Assembly (NCBI RefSeq): GCF_000020525.1
Contig: NC_011026.1
Location: 3,144,001 to 3,208,000, forward strand
Length of the DNA: 64,000 bases
Reading direction: 5' to 3'
Source: Chloroherpeton thalassium ATCC 35110
GTDB taxonomy: Bacteria > Bacteroidota > Chlorobiia > Chlorobiales > Chloroherpetonaceae
The notes beneath the pieces are model-generated. The model saw only the letters and a list, made by a program, of their open reading frames with translations, was not told the DNA's origin and did no database searches. Numbering within the stretch: the stretch's first letter is position 1; each line of letters starts with the position of its first letter. The position numbers and the translations under genes are program-made. Below are positions 53,570 to 62,923 of this stretch, piece by piece.

Positions 53570-54757
53570 ATGGACATTTATCAAGAGTCTTTGGACTTGC
53601 ATCAAAAACTCGGTGGAAAACTTTCCATCGCGTCAAAAGTTCAACTGCAGAATCGGCACGATTTATCGCTGGCCTACACGCCAGGCGTTGCTGAGGTTTC
53701 GCGCGTGGTTGCCAAAAACCCCGAAAAAGCCTACGAACTCACGCTGAAAAAAAACACCATTGCAATTGTTTCCGACGGTTCGGCAGTGCTTGGACTTGGA
53801 AACATTGGCGCGTATGGCGCGATTCCGGTCATGGAAGGCAAAGCCGTTTTATTCAAAGAATATGCCGACATCGACGCGTTTCCGATCTGCGTTCAAACGC
53901 AAAATACGTATGAAATTATCAGTTTAGTGAAAAACATCGCGCCCGTCTTCGCCGGAGTCAATTTGGAGGATATCGCCGCTCCGCGGTGTTTTGAAATCGA
54001 AGCCGCGTTGCAAGATATTGGCATTCCAGTTTTTCACGACGATCAGCATGGCACGGCTATCGTTTTGCTGGCTGCGCTGATTAATGCTGCCAAACTTGCA
54101 GAAAAAGAATTAACCGAGCTAAAAGTTGTCATTAACGGCGCGGGCGCGGCGGGTACGGCCATCGTGGAACTGCTGCTTTGCGTTGGCTACGACCCAACGG
54201 TTTGCACGCCCGTGAAAGAAATTATTATTTGCGATAGCAAAGGGATCATTTCGCGTTCGCGCTCCGATTTGCAACAGTCGGCACAAAAAATGAAGCTCGC
54301 GATGCTCACGAATCGCGAAGATAAAAACGGCTCGCTTTCGGATGCGATGCACGGCGCAGATGTTTTTATCGGCGTGAGCGTAGGCGATTTGGTCTCGCAA
54401 GAAATGGTTCGCAGCATGGCCAAAAATCCGATTATTCTGGCAATGGCCAATCCGATTCCCGAAATTATGCCGGAAGAAGCCAAAGCTGCCGGCGCGTGCA
54501 TTGTTGGCACAGGACGAAGTGATTTTCCAAATCAGGTGAATAATGTGCTCGCGTTTCCAGGCGTTTTTCGCGGCGCGATGGATGCAAAAGCAAGTCGCAT
54601 TACCCCAAAAATGAAATTGCTGGCCGCTTACGCGCTGGCAAATTATGTGAAGTCGCCTTCGCCAGAAGAAATTCTTCCCTCTGTTTTGGATAAAGAAGTC
54701 GGAAGAGCGGTGGCAAAAGCCGTTGCAGAAGCCTGGAAAAGCGAGCAAACGGCATAA
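53570..54757 (+). CDS. NAD(P)-dependent malic enzyme
   Basis: A 395-residue enzyme that oxidatively decarboxylates malate to pyruvate and CO2. Catalytic tyrosine is in LAYTPGVAEVSR, catalytic lysine in MEGKAVLFKEYADIDAFP, metal-binding residues in VFHDDQHGTAIV, and the NAD(P)-binding motif is VVINGAGAAGTAIV. The late MANPIPEIMPEEA and VGTGRSDFPNQVNN motifs are typical of the short bacterial form (about 390-450 residues) lacking the phosphotransacetylase extension. It links C4 acids with pyruvate, which pycAB in this window carboxylates. The ATG at 53570 fits the family start. No neighbours share its pathway. Confidence 0.94.
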   Translation: MDIYQESLDLHQKLGGKLSIASKVQLQNRHDLSLAYTPGVAEVSRVVAKNPEKAYELTLKKNTIAIVSDGSAVLGLGNIGAYGAIPVMEGKAVLFKEYADIDAFPICVQTQNTYEIISLVKNIAPVFAGVNLEDIAAPRCFEIEAALQDIGIPVFHDDQHGTAIVLLAALINAAKLAEKELTELKVVINGAGAAGTAIVELLLCVGYDPTVCTPVKEIIICDSKGIISRSRSDLQQSAQKMKLAMLTNREDKNGSLSDAMHGADVFIGVSVGDLVSQEMVRSMAKNPIILAMANPIPEIMPEEAKAAGACIVGTGRSDFPNQVNNVLAFPGVFRGAMDAKASRITPKMKLLAAYALANYVKSPSPEEILPSVLDKEVGRAVAKAVAEAWKSEQTA

Positions 54758-55222
54758 AAATCCCCTTCATTTTGCGTTGCGAAACGCTTAGAATTTTCCT
54801 AACAGGAAAAAATCGATTCGCAACCGACACAGTCTTTTTGCATTTCGGCGAAAGCAGAACTTTCGCAACAGAGCGCGCGAGAAGCCGCTTTCGCTGAAAG
54901 CAAAAAAAGCCATTCTGATTGCCCGTAGAAAATGTTCTGGCGGCCATTTCTCAAAAACCCTTTTTCTCTAAACCGCACCAACCTGTGACGCTTTTGTGAT
55001 TGAATAAACTTATTCTTGCACTTTGTTGCCAGTAAAGCGCCTGGTAACCTCAATAAATTAGTATTTGCACACAACGAGCCTAAGCCAATGATAAAAAAGT
55101 TGGATTTTGTTCATGACTGTGAGTAACTTTCAGTTGGGTTACCAAAAACGGAGTATTCGGAAGGATAATGAACGCCAAGACCTTGCAACAGAGAAAACGC
55201 AAGGCAAAAAAGGAGAATAATC
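54758..55222. other. Intergenic region, 465 bases, with two perfect hairpins
   Basis: Between the malic enzyme and hupS. Two hairpins are clear: gcgaaag-N5-ctttcgc (54848-54866) and gctttc-gct-gaaagc (54887-54901), the second followed by aaaaaaa on the plus strand, so neither ends a plus-strand transcript in the canonical way. The remainder should hold the hydrogenase promoter. I saw no convincing sigma-54 (GG-N10-GC) site or regulator box. A possible leader frame is listed separately. Confidence 0.55.
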
Positions 55223-55248
55223 ATGCAGAAAAAGCAATCGTTTGCTGA
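55168..55248 (+). CDS. Possible 26-residue leader peptide overlapping hupS start
   Basis: An ATG at 55168 preceded by a good ribosome binding site (ggaagg) opens a 26-codon frame ([20 protein letters not shown], then EKAIVC) that ends at a TGA inside the hupS gene at 55246-55248. Strong basic composition and overlap with the hupS ribosome binding site suggest translational coupling. The frame may be chance. Confidence 0.3.
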   Translation: MNAKTLQQRKRKAKKENNHAEKAIVC

Positions 55249-56305
55249 AGTTTTTGAAGCACGAGGGCTCAGCCGTAGGGACTTTCTGAAGTTTTGCGGC
55301 CTGACTTCAGTTGCCCTTGGGCTCGCGCCGTCGCTCTTTCCTAATGTAGTACAAGCGATGGAAACCAAACCAAGAACACCTGTTATTTGGCTGCACGGGC
55401 AGGAATGCACTTGTTGCAGCGAATCGTTTATCCGCTCCTCCCACCCAATTGCCGCCGATGTTGTTCTCAATATGATTTCGCTCGATTATGACGACACGCT
55501 CAGCGCCGCTGCTGGCCACCAATTGGAAGCTGTTCGCAAGCAAATCATGAAGGAATACAAAGGCAAATACATTTTGGCCGTTGAAGGCAATGCGTCGCTC
55601 AAAGACGGTGGCGTGTACTGCATGGTTGGCGGCGAAGCCTTCGTAGATGTGTTGAGAGAAACCGCCGAAGACGCCATGGCCGTGATTGCTTGGGGCTCTT
55701 GTGCATCATTTGGTTGTGTACAGAATGCGTATCCGAATCCTTCCGGTGCAGCGCCGGTTTCGGAAGTCATTTCCGGCAAACCGATTGTGAATGTGCCTGG
55801 TTGCCCACCAATTGCAGAAGTCATGACTGGCGTGATTACCCATGTACACACATTTGGAACCTTGCCTGAACTCGATCGATTCATGCGGCCAAAAGCTTTT
55901 TATGGCACGCGCATTCACGACAAATGCTATCGTCGCCCATTTTTCGATGCGGGCATGTTTGTTGAAAGCTTTGACGACGAGGCCGCAGCCAAAGGCTGGT
56001 GCCTTTATAAAATGGGCTGCAAAGGACCAACCACTTATAACTCCTGCTCAAAAATTGAATGGAACGAGAAAACCAGCTTCCCAATTGGCTCTGGCCATCC
56101 GTGCATCGGCTGCTCAGAACCGAACTTCTGGGACAATGGCCCATTCTACACACGCCGCGCCGAAGTGCCGTTTCTCGGAACAGATAGCAATGCGGATGAA
56201 ATCGGAAAAATTGCAGTTGGCGCCGCCGTTGCTGGGGCAGCCGCTCACGCCATCGGAACGGTTATCAAACAAAAAGTTTCACCATCAGAGAAAAAGGAGT
56301 CATAA
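55223..56305 (+). CDS. hupS: [NiFe] hydrogenase small subunit, six-cysteine proximal cluster type
   Basis: A 360-residue iron-sulfur subunit of a membrane-bound uptake hydrogenase. The Tat signal is SRRDFLKF (residues 17-24), ending near QAM. Proximal-cluster cysteines are C62, C64, C65 (ECTCCSES), C160 and C165 ([10 protein letters not shown]) and C194 (PGCPP); the two extra cysteines C64 and C165 are the signature of [4Fe-3S] O2-tolerant hydrogenases, and all six lie exactly 45 residues beyond the numbering I recall for Ralstonia HoxK (17, 19, 20, 115, 120, 149). Medial and distal cluster ligands follow ([26 protein letters not shown]). A C-terminal hydrophobic helix (about 325-345) anchors it to the membrane. 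First gene of hupSLC. Confidence 0.95.
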   Translation: MQKKQSFAEVFEARGLSRRDFLKFCGLTSVALGLAPSLFPNVVQAMETKPRTPVIWLHGQECTCCSESFIRSSHPIAADVVLNMISLDYDDTLSAAAGHQLEAVRKQIMKEYKGKYILAVEGNASLKDGGVYCMVGGEAFVDVLRETAEDAMAVIAWGSCASFGCVQNAYPNPSGAAPVSEVISGKPIVNVPGCPPIAEVMTGVITHVHTFGTLPELDRFMRPKAFYGTRIHDKCYRRPFFDAGMFVESFDDEAAAKGWCLYKMGCKGPTTYNSCSKIEWNEKTSFPIGSGHPCIGCSEPNFWDNGPFYTRRAEVPFLGTDSNADEIGKIAVGAAVAGAAAHAIGTVIKQKVSPSEKKES

Positions 56306-56308
56306 CAC

Positions 56309-58030
56309 ATGTCGAAAAGAATTGCTGTCGATCCCATTCCACGTATAGAAGGCCATTTGAGAATTGAGGCCGTACTTGACGATAAAAATCAAATTCAAGA
56401 GGCATTTAGCAGCGGCACCATGTGGCGCGGCTTAGAAATTATTTTGCAAGGCAGAGACCCTCGCGATGCGTGGGCATTTACGGAACGCATTTGCGGCGTT
56501 TGTACCACGGTTCATGCGCTTGCTTCCGTGCGCTGCGTTGAAGATGCGCTTGGCATTCAAATTCCGCCCAATGCCAGAATTATTCGCAATTTGATGAACG
56601 CTACGCAGCAAACCCAAGATCATTTGGTGCATTTCTATCATCTTCATGCGCTGGACTGGGTGGATGTCGTGAGCGCGCTCAAAGCCGACCCGGGCGAAAC
56701 ATCTCGCATTGCACAAAGCATTTCGAACTGGCCAAAATCTTCTGTTGGTTATTTTAAAGACTTGCAAACCCGATTGGTGAAATTTGTCGAAAGCGGTCAG
56801 CTCGGCATTTTCTCCAACGCGTATTGGGGACACAGCGCGTATAAGCTTCCGCCGGAAGTGAATTTGATCGGCGTGGCGCACTACCTCGAAGCGCTGGAAT
56901 TCCAAAAGGAAATCGTAAAAATTCATACGATTTTTGGCGGAAAGAATCCGCATCCAAACTATGTCGTTGGCGGCATGGCTTGTGCGATTGACCCGAACAA
57001 AGACACCGCCATTAATATCGAGCGGCTCAACTTGGTCAAGAAAATCATCGACGACACCATCACCTTTATCGACCAAGTCTATATTCCCGATTTAATCGCG
57101 ATTGCCGGTTTCTACAAAGGCTGGCTCTACGGCGGCGGTCTCGGCAATTATTTAGCTTACGGCGATTTCCCCGAAACCACTATCGACGACACGGCCTCGC
57201 TGCTTTGGCCGCGCGGTGCAATTTTGAACAAAGATTTGAGCACGGTTTATGACGATGTTGATCCGAAAGACCTTGCCCAAATTACCGAAGAAGTTTCGCA
57301 TAGCTGGTACACTTACGCCAACGGCGATGAGAAAGGCTTGCATCCTTGGCAGGGCGAAACAAAACCAAAATTCACTGGCCCGCAGCCGCCGTATGAATTC
57401 TTGAACACCGATCATAAATATAGCTGGTTGAAAACACCTCGCTGGAAAGATCATCCGATGGAAGTTGGGCCGCTGGCTCGCGTTTTGATTCAATACGCGA
57501 AAAAAGATTCCATGATTGTAGACACAGTGAACTATGTTCTCAACACGCTGAATGTCGGGCCAGAAGCGCTTTTCTCAACACTTGGACGCACGGCTGCACG
57601 CGGTATCGAGGCAAAGCAAACGGCTGGCTTTATGCTTCATTTCTACAACCAGCTCATTGAAAACGTCAAGAACGGCGACTACCGCACGTTCAACAGCGAA
57701 CTTTGGACACCAGAACGCTGGCCGCAAGATTGCAAAGGCTTTGGCTACACAGAAGCGCCACGCGGGGCATTGGGTCATTGGATTCACATCAAAGATCAAA
57801 AAATTGCAGACTATCAAATCGTCGTTCCATCCACCTGGAATGCGTCGCCGCGCGATAACAAAGGCCGCTCTGGGGCCTATGAAGCCGCGCTAAAAGGCAC
57901 ACCGATGGCCGATCCAGAAAAACCGTTGGAAATTTTGCGCACGGTGCACTCCTTCGACCCTTGTTTGGCTTGCGCCTCACACCTTTATGACATGAACGGA
58001 AATGAGATTACAACCGTCAAAATTGCTTAG
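56309..58030 (+). CDS. hupL: [NiFe] hydrogenase large subunit
   Basis: A 573-residue catalytic subunit that oxidises H2 at the NiFe site. The N-terminal ligand motif RICGVCTTVH gives C62 and C65; the C-terminal motif DPCLACASH gives C552 and C555, ending at H558. The 15 residues after H558 (LYDMNGNEITTVKIA) are the tail removed by the maturation protease. The start IDPIPRIEGHLRIE-like sequence (VDPIPRIEGHLRIE) is typical of the large subunit. It begins 3 bases after hupS and ends 9 bases before hupC, so the three form an operon. Group 1 (uptake) assignment follows from the small subunit. Confidence 0.97.
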   Translation: MSKRIAVDPIPRIEGHLRIEAVLDDKNQIQEAFSSGTMWRGLEIILQGRDPRDAWAFTERICGVCTTVHALASVRCVEDALGIQIPPNARIIRNLMNATQQTQDHLVHFYHLHALDWVDVVSALKADPGETSRIAQSISNWPKSSVGYFKDLQTRLVKFVESGQLGIFSNAYWGHSAYKLPPEVNLIGVAHYLEALEFQKEIVKIHTIFGGKNPHPNYVVGGMACAIDPNKDTAINIERLNLVKKIIDDTITFIDQVYIPDLIAIAGFYKGWLYGGGLGNYLAYGDFPETTIDDTASLLWPRGAILNKDLSTVYDDVDPKDLAQITEEVSHSWYTYANGDEKGLHPWQGETKPKFTGPQPPYEFLNTDHKYSWLKTPRWKDHPMEVGPLARVLIQYAKKDSMIVDTVNYVLNTLNVGPEALFSTLGRTAARGIEAKQTAGFMLHFYNQLIENVKNGDYRTFNSELWTPERWPQDCKGFGYTEAPRGALGHWIHIKDQKIADYQIVVPSTWNASPRDNKGRSGAYEAALKGTPMADPEKPLEILRTVHSFDPCLACASHLYDMNGNEITTVKIA

Positions 58031-58039
58031 GGGGAAATT

Positions 58040-58729
58040 ATGGGACGAATTATCGAAGAAATCTATGTTTGGCGACTGCCCGTCCGCATTTATCATTGGC
58101 TGAACGCGTTGAGCATCACCGTGCTTTTTATCACGGGACTCTATATTGCCGCGCCAATTATGAATGCACCTATTGGAGAAGCCGTCTGGTATAAGCAAAT
58201 GGCTTGGTGGCGCTATATCCATTTTGGCGCTGGATTTGTTTTCATTGCCAATTTTCTTTATCGCTTGTACTGGGCGCTCTTTGGCAACGATGAACTCGCG
58301 CGATTTGGTGGGTTTCAGCCTTGGTCGCCAAGTTGGTGGGGACATCCGTTTAAAGAACAATTGGCATCGTATTTATTTATCCGCACCGAAGAGCCGAATC
58401 ATACTGGCCACAATCCAGTTGCCGCACTCACACACTTCATCTTCATTTTTCTTGGCTCTTGGTTCATGATTTTAACCGGTCTGGCCATGTACGGAGAAAA
58501 CAATCCAGGTGGTTTCATCGATACTTATTTTGGCTGGGTAGTAATGATCTTCAGCAGCAGCCACTCGATGCACATGATGCACCATGCCGGTGCTTGGATT
58601 TTCCCGTTCTATGTAATTCTACATCTTTATGCGGTAACACGCCACGATGTGGTTGATCGCACCAGCGTGACATCCTCCATCATCACTGGCTATAAGCACC
58701 GCGTAGAAGAATCACCAAGCGGGCGTTAA
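58040..58729 (+). CDS. hupC: [NiFe] hydrogenase b-type cytochrome subunit
   Basis: A 229-residue integral membrane protein that takes electrons from HupS and passes them to the quinone pool. Four hydrophobic segments contain the haem-ligating histidines: RIYHWLNALSITVLF, RYIHFGAGFVFIANFLYRL, ALTHFIFIFLGSWFMIL and MHMMHHAGAWIFPFYVILHLY. This is the HyaC/HupC family (usually about 230 residues). It is the last gene of the operon; a hairpin terminator follows at 58754-58780. Maturation genes (hyp, hupD) are absent here. Confidence 0.94.
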   Translation: MGRIIEEIYVWRLPVRIYHWLNALSITVLFITGLYIAAPIMNAPIGEAVWYKQMAWWRYIHFGAGFVFIANFLYRLYWALFGNDELARFGGFQPWSPSWWGHPFKEQLASYLFIRTEEPNHTGHNPVAALTHFIFIFLGSWFMILTGLAMYGENNPGGFIDTYFGWVVMIFSSSHSMHMMHHAGAWIFPFYVILHLYAVTRHDVVDRTSVTSSIITGYKHRVEESPSGR

Positions 58730-58753
58730 AACCACGCTCATGATTTATCAAGA

Positions 58754-58780
58754 AAAGGCGACCCTACTCTGGTCGCCTTT
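58754..58780. terminator. Bidirectional hairpin terminator between hupC and glycosyltransferase
   Basis: Perfect 10-bp stem (aaaggcgacc at 58754-58763, ggtcgccttt at 58771-58780) with a 7-base loop, followed by atcttttta on the plus strand and by an oligo-T run on the minus side. It lies 25 bases after the hupC stop and separates the two convergent genes. Confidence 0.85.
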
Positions 58781-58802
58781 ATCTTTTTAGAACCCATTTT
58801 CT

Positions 58803-59936
58803 CTATTTCAAAAGGACTTTTTCATAAGCCTCGTGGCTAATTTTAGCGAGTGATGCCCAGCTAAAATCCGTCGCGCGCTTTAGCCCCAACCGAGCGAGCG
58901 TTTCTCGAAGTTGCGGCGAGGAAAAACATCTCGTGAGCGTTTCGGCAAGCGCTTCGGCATTTTTTTCGGGAAAAATTAATCCGGCTTCCCCGATGGTCTC
59001 GGGAATCGCGCCCGAAGACGAACCGATCACCGGCACGCCGGAGGCCATCGCTTCAATCAGCACGCGCCCGAACGATTCGCGCCATTTTGCTGTCGTTTCC
59101 GACGGCAAAACCAACACATCCATCAAGCGATAATACGTCGGCAATGCGTCGTGCGGAACGCTTCCCACAAAATGAACGCGCGCCTGAACGCCCAGCTCCG
59201 CAGCAAGTTCCACGAGGTTTTGCTGCAACCCGCCTGTTCCGAGCAGCAGCAGCGCGTGCGAATCGTCGAGGCGGGCGAACGCTTGAAGCAACGTCGCCAG
59301 ACCTTTCGCACCTTTCAATTTTCCGACATAACCAATGACGCTTTTCCCTTGCAAATGGAATCTTTCTTTGAGCGAAACGTCTACGGCAGACGGGTAAAAA
59401 TATTCCAAATCGATGCCGTTTCCGCTACGAATAATCGGCCTTTGAAAACCTTTTTCACGAAGCAATTCCTCCGCATTGCTATTTCTGGCAATTGCGGCGG
59501 CTGTGTGGCGAAAAACAAATCGCTGCACTTTTTCAAAAATGGGCTTGTGAGGCGCGGCAATGTTGTGCGCCGTGTGAAAAATCAGCGGCGATTTTAGGCC
59601 GAGCAAATCGCGATAGAAAATCGCTTGCGCCGTGACAAACGCCGACGGCTCTTCTTCGATATCGATAATATCGGGGCGAAAATTTTTGAGCAGGGAAAAA
59701 AGTTTGCCGGTAAAAACAAACCGCCGAATGTTGTTTCGATTGAGCACTTGCCCAATTTCGGTGCGATAGCCCGCGTCGATTTCCGGGTCGTAACGAAAGC
59801 GCTGCTCCGAACCAGCTTCGCGCCACACGTGCGGCACGAGCAAGCAAAGCTCCACATCCGGCAACTCGGCAAGCGCTTTGATTTTTTTCCGATATTCCGC
59901 CACAACGGCAGCGTGCCAAATACGAAGAACTTTCAT
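58803..59936 (-). CDS. Glycosyltransferase family 4 protein
   Basis: A 377-residue GT-B glycosyltransferase. The N-terminal domain has VLRIWHAAVVAEYRKKIKAL; the C-terminal GT4 domain has IGYVGKLKGAKGLATLLQAF, then the nucleotide-sugar motif SFGRVLIEAMASGVPVIGSSSGAIPE split over its length (E-x7-E region ESFGRVLIEAMASGVPV). Such enzymes build cell-surface or storage glycans. Donor and acceptor cannot be deduced. The longer frame from GTG 59993 would add 19 residues; ATG 59936 (MKVLRIWHAAVV) fits the family. It is alone on the minus strand. Confidence 0.9.
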   Translation of the reverse strand: MKVLRIWHAAVVAEYRKKIKALAELPDVELCLLVPHVWREAGSEQRFRYDPEIDAGYRTEIGQVLNRNNIRRFVFTGKLFSLLKNFRPDIIDIEEEPSAFVTAQAIFYRDLLGLKSPLIFHTAHNIAAPHKPIFEKVQRFVFRHTAAAIARNSNAEELLREKGFQRPIIRSGNGIDLEYFYPSAVDVSLKERFHLQGKSVIGYVGKLKGAKGLATLLQAFARLDDSHALLLLGTGGLQQNLVELAAELGVQARVHFVGSVPHDALPTYYRLMDVLVLPSETTAKWRESFGRVLIEAMASGVPVIGSSSGAIPETIGEAGLIFPEKNAEALAETLTRCFSSPQLRETLARLGLKRATDFSWASLAKISHEAYEKVLLK

Positions 59937-60104
59937 GCTATTTTCAACCTGTTTTCCGCTTGATTTTCCAAAAAATTGAAGATACGCTTTCACTTGCGGC
60001 TTATGAAAATCTTGCTGGTTGTAAGTTTGCGCAAAAATTATAACGAAGCGCCTAATTTAGACAACCTGAATCCGAGCGTTGAGCGGAGCCGAAACGTGCG
60101 GTTT

Positions 60105-60285
60105 TTTTGGCCTTCAGCTCCGCTACCGATGACAAAAAAGCCGCTGTCATGCTAAGCCATCCTCCGGCGAAGTATCTATACATCCGGGCGACTTTGGAGT
60201 CTTCGGCGAAGAAGCCTCAGAATGACAAATTACGGTTGGCCTTTTTCTACTTTGGAAAAATTACCCACTCACCGATACATTAAAA
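60105..60285 (-). repeat. Dispersed intergenic repeat, copy E (core 60146-60227, inverted)
   Basis: Inverted relative to copies A, B, C and D: on the plus strand it begins gtcatgctaagcc and ends gcctcagaatgaca. Landmarks include cttcggcgaagaagcc. Its left flank (ctccgctaccgatgacaaaaaa) and right flank (ctttggaaaaattacc) are shared with copies A and D in plus orientation, so core and flanks are arranged differently in this copy. It occupies part of the 489-base gap between the glycosyltransferase and proS. Confidence 0.7.
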
Positions 60286-60419
60286 GTGTTTAAATCATGC
60301 TGCTCTTAGCTATAAAAGTCATGGCGGCAAATTCTTATGGTTTAAAGTTGATTATCGCTTTTAAGAACGGTATCTTTCATTTTCATTCAAAAATGACTTT
60401 TCATCAATTTCAAACTTGA

Positions 60420-61871
<1,452 letters not shown>

Positions 61872-61897
61872 GTTAAACCAAAAAGAAAAGGCCTGTT

Positions 61898-62803
61898 ATG
61901 TCTGTTATTTCAAAGCCGGAAGATATAGAAAAGCTTCGCCACAGCGGGCGAATTCTCGCCTCGTGCTGCTATCACATGGAAGAGTTGCTCAAACCTGGAA
62001 CCAGCGCGAAAGATCTGAACACTTTTTGCACGGAGTTTATTCGCAGCTACCATGCTGAGCCAAGCTTCCTCAATTATGCCGGCTTTCCTCATGCGCTTTG
62101 CTTTTCGAACAACGATGAAGTGGTTCACGGCCTTTGCACGCCGGAAAAAATCTTGAAGCCCGGCGATGTGCTGAGCGTGGATTTAGGCGTCAATTACGAA
62201 GGACTTTTTTCCGATACCGCGGCCACGTATATCATCACTGAAGACGGCATCGACCGTTCATGCAAGTTTCATTTCATCGAATCGTGGAAAGAAACCAAGC
62301 CTACCGTTTTGGACGAAGCGCCGCCGCTTGAGCTAAAGCGAAAACGCGAATTGCTGGATGCGACTTCCAAATCGCTCATGAAGGGCATTGCTGTGGTTCG
62401 CCATGGTGCAAAAACAGGAGACATTGGACATGCGGTTGGATCTTTTCTGGCAAGTCGCGGCTACGGCAACGTGACGCAGCTTGGCGGACACGGCTTGGGC
62501 TACGAAGTGCATTGCGAGCCGTTTATCAGCCACACCGGGCGAAAAGGCACGGGATCGTTCCTGGTGGAAAACATGGTCATTGCCATCGAACCGATGGTAA
62601 CACTTGGCAAAAGTGGCCAAGTGAGATTTGTCAAAAACAACCAATATGGCTGGGAAGAAATCAAGTCGAAGGATGGCACGATTGCCGCACATTTTGAACA
62701 CTCGATGCTCGTGACCAAAAAAAGCTGCGAAGTGTTCACGCGCATTCAAGAAAAAGATGTTTTGCCCGTGCAAGCCGAAGTCAGCGAATTGCTGCAAAAG
62801 TAA
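61898..62803 (+). CDS. map: Methionine aminopeptidase with an internal insertion
   Basis: A 301-residue type I MetAP that removes initiator methionine. The substrate histidine H77 (NNDEVVHGL) and the five metal ligands are present: D95 (VDLGV), D106 (SDTAAT), H198 (GGHGLGYEVH), E231 (AIEPMV) and E267 (HFEHSM). Residues about 117-147 (DGIDRSCKFHFIESWKETKP onward) are an insertion of about 25-30 residues after the DTAAT strand, absent from E. coli MAP (264). It is probably cotranscribed with proS; a strong terminator follows at 62844-62873. Confidence 0.94.
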   Translation: MSVISKPEDIEKLRHSGRILASCCYHMEELLKPGTSAKDLNTFCTEFIRSYHAEPSFLNYAGFPHALCFSNNDEVVHGLCTPEKILKPGDVLSVDLGVNYEGLFSDTAATYIITEDGIDRSCKFHFIESWKETKPTVLDEAPPLELKRKRELLDATSKSLMKGIAVVRHGAKTGDIGHAVGSFLASRGYGNVTQLGGHGLGYEVHCEPFISHTGRKGTGSFLVENMVIAIEPMVTLGKSGQVRFVKNNQYGWEEIKSKDGTIAAHFEHSMLVTKKSCEVFTRIQEKDVLPVQAEVSELLQK

Positions 62804-62843
62804 GAAAGACGAATTCTGTTTTGCAAGCATGTTTTATGAAATC

Positions 62844-62873
62844 AAAAAAGCCGCTCATCAAAGCGGCTTTTTT
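62844..62873. terminator. Bidirectional hairpin terminator after map
   Basis: A perfect 12-bp stem (aaaaaagccgct at 62844-62855 and its complement at 62862-62873) with a 6-base loop and oligo-T runs on both strands. It lies between the convergent map and nuclease-like genes, 40 bases past the map stop and 50 bases past the other. Confidence 0.9.
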
Positions 62874-62923
62874 CGTGAAACATTAATAATTATCTGGATT
62901 TCAATACGAGGGATTCAAAATCG

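Noticed and set aside
55010-55040. Sigma-54 promoter for hupSLC
   Set aside because: A ctggcaacaaagtgcaag-like stretch exists only on the minus strand and its GG-GC spacing is 9, not 10.
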